NCBI GenBank assembly: GCA_023974075.1
Contig: CM043800.1
Span: 31,962,452-32,026,451 of the forward strand
Reading direction: 5' to 3'
DNA: 64,000 nt
DNA from: Chaenocephalus aceratus
Lineage: Eukaryota > Chordata > Actinopteri > Perciformes > Channichthyidae
Part shown: one piece after another, positions 63,111-64,000 of the stretch
Numbering within the stretch: position 1 is the stretch's first letter
Layout: each line of letters starts with the position of its first letter
The notes under the pieces: model-generated
Told to the model about the DNA's origin: nothing
Databases searched by the model: none
Seen by the model: only the letters and a program-made list of their open reading frames with translations
Translations under genes and position numbers: made by a program

Positions 63111-64000
63111 GCAAGGCAAGGCAAGGCAAGGCAAGGCAAGGCAAGGCAAGTTTATTTATATAGCACTTTTCAAAGTGCTTTACAAAAAATGAAAGACATT
63201 AAGAAAATGGCATTTAAAATCAGTCAATAAAAAGAAAAGCTAATAAAATAAACATTAAAAGAAAAAATACATGGATAAAAGTTACAGTGCAGTCTAAGAT
63301 ATGAATAGTTCAATTAAAAGCAGCGACAAAAAGAAAAGTCTTCAGCCTGGATTTAAAAGTAGTCAGAGTTGCAGCAGACCTGCAGGTTTCTGGGAGTTTG
63401 TTCCAGATATTTGGAGCATAATAACTGAACGCTGCTTTACCATGTTTAGTTCTGACTCTGGGGACAGAAAGCTGACCAGTCCCTGAAGACCTGAGAGATC
63501 TGGATGGTTCATAATTTAGCAGGAGGTCAGAAATGTATTTTGGGCCTAAACCATTCAGTGCTTTATAAACCAGCAGCAGTATTTTGAAATATATTCTTTG
63601 ACACACAGGAAGCCAGTGTAAAGACTTCAGAACAGGAGTGATGTGATCCACTTTCTTAGTGTTAGTGAGGACTCGAGCAGCGGCGTTCTGAATCAGCTGC
63701 AGCTTCCTAATAGATTTTTTAGTGAGACCTGTGAAGACACCATTGCAGTAGTCGAGTCTACTGAAGATAAAAGCATGGACACGTTTTTTCAAATCCTGCT
63801 GTGACATTAGTCTTTTAATCCTAGATATATTCTTTAGGTGATAGTAGGCTGATTTAGTAACTGTTTTAATGTGACTGTTGAAACTCAGGTCAGAGTCCAT
63901 GACTACACCTAGATTTCTGGCTTTATCTGTTGTTTTGAACATTAGGAGACTGAAGCTCAGCGCTAACTTTTATACGTTCTGATTTGGCTCCAAAAACCAT
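63111..64000 (-). mobile_element. L2-like LINE, 3' portion, running off the window
   Basis: The 3' tail is a GGCAA/TTGCC pentamer repeat (63112-63150), followed on the minus strand by a 3' UTR and a 210-codon frame (63310-63942) encoding the C-terminus of ORF2. Its signatures are S-R-L-D-Y-C-N-G-V, L-Q-L-I-Q-N-A-A-A-R-V, L-K-S-L-H-W-L-P-V and W-N-K-L-P-E. It is a different family from the LINE at 33439 (different tail, clearly divergent protein). The 5' part lies beyond base 64000. Confidence 0.88.

Larger units (their letters stand above)
60128..64000 (+). other. slc9a1: slc9a1 intron 5, open at the window end (phase 0)
   Basis: No continuation of the exchanger reading frame was found in these 3.9 kb. 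It contains a family-2 TTAA element split by a Harbinger-like MITE and a LINE at the end. 60351-61551 and 62600-63110 show nothing recognisable; the open frames there (60533-60997, 61391-61675) look fortuitous. Confidence 0.8.

Overview
The window is vertebrate nuclear DNA, almost certainly from a ray-finned (teleost) fish. Coding sequence sits in short exons with GT-AG introns of up to 18.3 kb. There are four long CA/GT microsatellites of 80-160 bp, and many interspersed repeats of kinds typical of fish: L2-type LINE 3' ends, a Penelope-like fragment, hAT elements with 8-bp duplications, TTAA-flanked Kolobok-like elements, Harbinger-like MITEs and a tRNA-derived SINE. No bacterial gene organisation is present.

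One host gene is supported, on the + strand: the 5' two thirds of the membrane domain of a plasma-membrane Na+/H+ exchanger of the NHE1 class (slc9a1; residue pattern suggests the teleost b/beta-NHE type). Five exons (28641-28920, 47241-47713, 49528-49778, 51528-51745, 59925-60127) join in frame to 475 codons with intron phases 1, 0, 2, 1, then 0 at the open 3' end. The rest of the protein (last membrane segment and cytosolic regulatory tail) is not in the remaining 3.9 kb and should lie beyond base 64000.

Layout. 1-27800: upstream intergenic DNA without a recognisable gene, holding CA/GT tracts, two TTAA-flanked MITEs, a 1.5-kb fold-back element whose two ends are arrays of one 20-bp unit (12181-13700), a truncated L2 LINE, a SINE, a Penelope-like fragment and LINE 3' ends. 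27800-28640: probable promoter and 5' UTR. 28921-47240: intron 1, with a three-level transposon nest (hAT > L2 LINE > long-TIR MITE, 33156-38154), a Harbinger-like element, a solo-LTR-like unit inside a LINE end, and a deleted THAP-encoding Kolobok-type element (42472-44117). Introns 2 and 3: LINE ends and a small hAT. Intron 4 (51746-59924) is mostly transposon: two small hATs, a TTAA MITE split by another hAT, and, abutting it on a shared TTAA, a deep nest at 55071-59515. Intron 5: another TTAA MITE split by a Harbinger-like element, and an L2-like LINE running off the window end.

The most notable item is in intron 4: a TTAA-flanked element carries the first exon of an unrecognised gene (start codon, about 66 codons, splice donor) interrupted by a 3.8-kb long-TIR transposon. 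Taking out the insertion and one copy of its 6-bp duplication restores the reading frame exactly. It suggests that the short MITEs of this family (three more copies here) derive from a larger protein-coding transposon.
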